Source: Pseudoscleropodium purum (Eukaryota > Streptophyta > Bryopsida > Hypnales > Brachytheciaceae). Taken from it: 64,000 bases of DNA. Below the pieces are notes generated by a model. That model saw only the letters and a list, made by a program, of their open reading frames with translations, was not told the DNA's origin and did not search any database. The stretch is from positions 6,138,001 to 6,202,000 of the forward strand of contig OZ017803.1 in the NCBI GenBank assembly GCA_963969395.1, read 5' to 3'. Shown in pieces: positions 62,824-64,000 of this stretch (the stretch's first letter is position 1; the number at the start of each line of letters is the position of its first letter). Position numbers and translations under genes: made by a program.

Positions 62824-63294
62824 CCTCATCACTATTATTAAACTAGTCAAATTTCTATATTTTCTTGTTGACCTTGGAAAAGAGGTTTAATTAGACAAAA
62901 GACCATGACATTTAGACACCACATGCAAAAGGTTATAAAGTTCAACAAAGTTTGGTTCTAATCCAGTTTTTTCTACATAGATACATAATTGATTTTGGAG
63001 ATGTACACATAGTGAGGAGATAGTTCAAGGTTAGTGGCACATTTGGGAGTACCTACCTAGGGTGCTCACCCAATGAGCTTTAGAATATTGAGCTAAATAT
63101 CCTTGGTTTTCCAACAGAACTTGTTTGCCACAATATTCTATACTAATCACTATAACAATATACTGAAAAGAGTGAATCAATAAGTTTGGTCATTAATTAA
63201 CAGCCTCCCCTCCCTCCTAAAAAATGAGAGTTGTTGATTTTTTTTTAAAAGAAATTACAAACCCCCTCCCACAACTGTTGATCTCAAAAAAACT

Positions 63295-63440
63295 CGGATA
63301 CAAATATGGATTTGACTAGGCTAATATGGATACAGATATGCACTCTGATACGGATATAGATACATTGATATGGATATGGTATCTAGATACGAATACATGT
63401 ATGGATATCAACTACATGTATGTATTGGAATACGTACTTG
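63295..63440 (+). repeat. Degenerate GGATAY(R)GATAT minisatellite
   Basis: Loosely repeated GGATACAGATATGGATA-like units with unit length 12-18 nt. An (AATT)n run follows at about 63605-63628. Confidence 0.7.
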
Positions 63441-63732
63441 AAAAATAAATATCCCATATTCATTGTGAGAGTACCTAATTTTGAAACTTACAAAGAGGAA
63501 GAAAAGAGGGAGTAGATTTTGGAAAAAAAATTAAGTAAAAAATCTTAATTATTATTTTTAATTAAAAATTAAAAATATTTGAATGAATTGAATGAGGAAG
63601 AAAAAAATTAATTAATTAATTAATTAAAGGAGTTTAAAACTCATTGAGATAATTTGTCGCAATGAGCTCAAAAGAGTGAGTAACTGACTCATACCCAATA
63701 ACAGTGACGTCATTATATTGAGCATGTGCCTC

Positions 63733-63993
63733 TCAATAATAAAAAGTGGTGTGTGTTCTTCTTTTGTATGCCATGTATGATTCTCCAATGATAGCAGCAA
63801 CCAATCTAGGAGGAACACATGGAATTCTTCTTTTGGCAACCCACAGCAACAATTGGTTTTCTGTCCTACTCAACAAGTGCCACCCAAAATAAAAGGTAGG
63901 TTGGAAACCAAAGGCCCTCAGTGCTGAAATGATGACCCCAGCAAGCAGTGCCTGTATGTTTATTCTGCATGATAAAATTGATCGCAGCAGCAC
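63733..63993 (-). CDS. Unidentified partial ORF at the window edge
   Basis: An 86-codon minus-strand frame containing FGFQPTFYFGWHLLSRTENQ and VPPRLVAAIIGESYMAYKRR. It has a balanced, protein-like composition but no family was recognised, and a second frame overlaps it (63624-63839). It could be an exon of a gene or transposon continuing past 64000. No start or splice site could be set. Confidence 0.2.
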   Translation of the reverse strand: MLLRSILSCRINIQALLAGVIISALRAFGFQPTFYFGWHLLSRTENQLLLWVAKRRIPCVPPRLVAAIIGESYMAYKRRTHTTFYY

Positions 63994-64000
63994 TAAAATC

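Overview
The window looks like nuclear DNA of a land plant with a large, repeat-rich genome, most likely a gymnosperm. The evidence is AT-rich intergenic DNA, introns with GT..AG borders, plant-type proteins (a cyclophilin with the plant insertion, plant mitochondrial F-ATPase subunit d, an LRR receptor kinase) and a large excess of decayed transposon DNA. The species is an inference; nothing in the sequence fixes it.

Three genes look intact. (1) A secretory-pathway cyclophilin, single exon, minus strand, 3946-4557. (2) A five-exon PER1/PGAP3-type GPI-anchor remodelling protein, plus strand, 7675-10098. (3) The five-exon mitochondrial ATP synthase subunit d (ATPQ), minus strand, 38588-40241. 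All exon borders were set by hand from splice signals and reading-frame continuity. The three are unrelated housekeeping genes and form no pathway together.

Between them lie old mobile-element coding remnants. These are a DUF7869-type gene (about 16.0-18.96 kb, minus), a run of plus-strand coding blocks I could not identify at 27.4-34.2 kb whose in-frame stops are mostly TAG, and a possible plant DNA-transposon remnant at 45.2-46.3 kb (minus). A broken LRR receptor-like kinase spans about 49.8-58.2 kb on the minus strand. It lacks key catalytic residues, carries a roughly 650-bp 14-nt minisatellite in one intron, and contains an island of scrambled primase-polymerase (AEP/PrimPol-like) coding sequence at 55.3-56.5 kb. 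A truncated LTR-element start with a gag-like ORF lies at 58.6-59.4 kb.

The non-coding part is unusually structured. Three GC-rich hAT-type MITEs share CAGGGTTGA-type ends and 8-bp target duplications (18500-18788, 32492-32716, 43719-43972). A 20-bp quasi-palindrome with ancestral form close to CATCGGGAGTACTCCCGATG recurs dozens of times between 17.7 and 33.7 kb; it forms a regular 49-bp tandem array at 20.05-20.65 kb and a 60-bp array at 33.2-33.7 kb. Other items are an approximately 180-bp satellite at 14.1-14.96 kb with likely relatives at 60.8-61.3 kb, a 750-bp fold-back at 36.3-37.06 kb, a 150-bp hairpin at 37.84-37.99 kb, and a second MITE family (41.1 and 62.5 kb).

The best candidates for something undescribed are the GC-rich MITE family, the dispersed quasi-palindrome family and the scrambled primase island.
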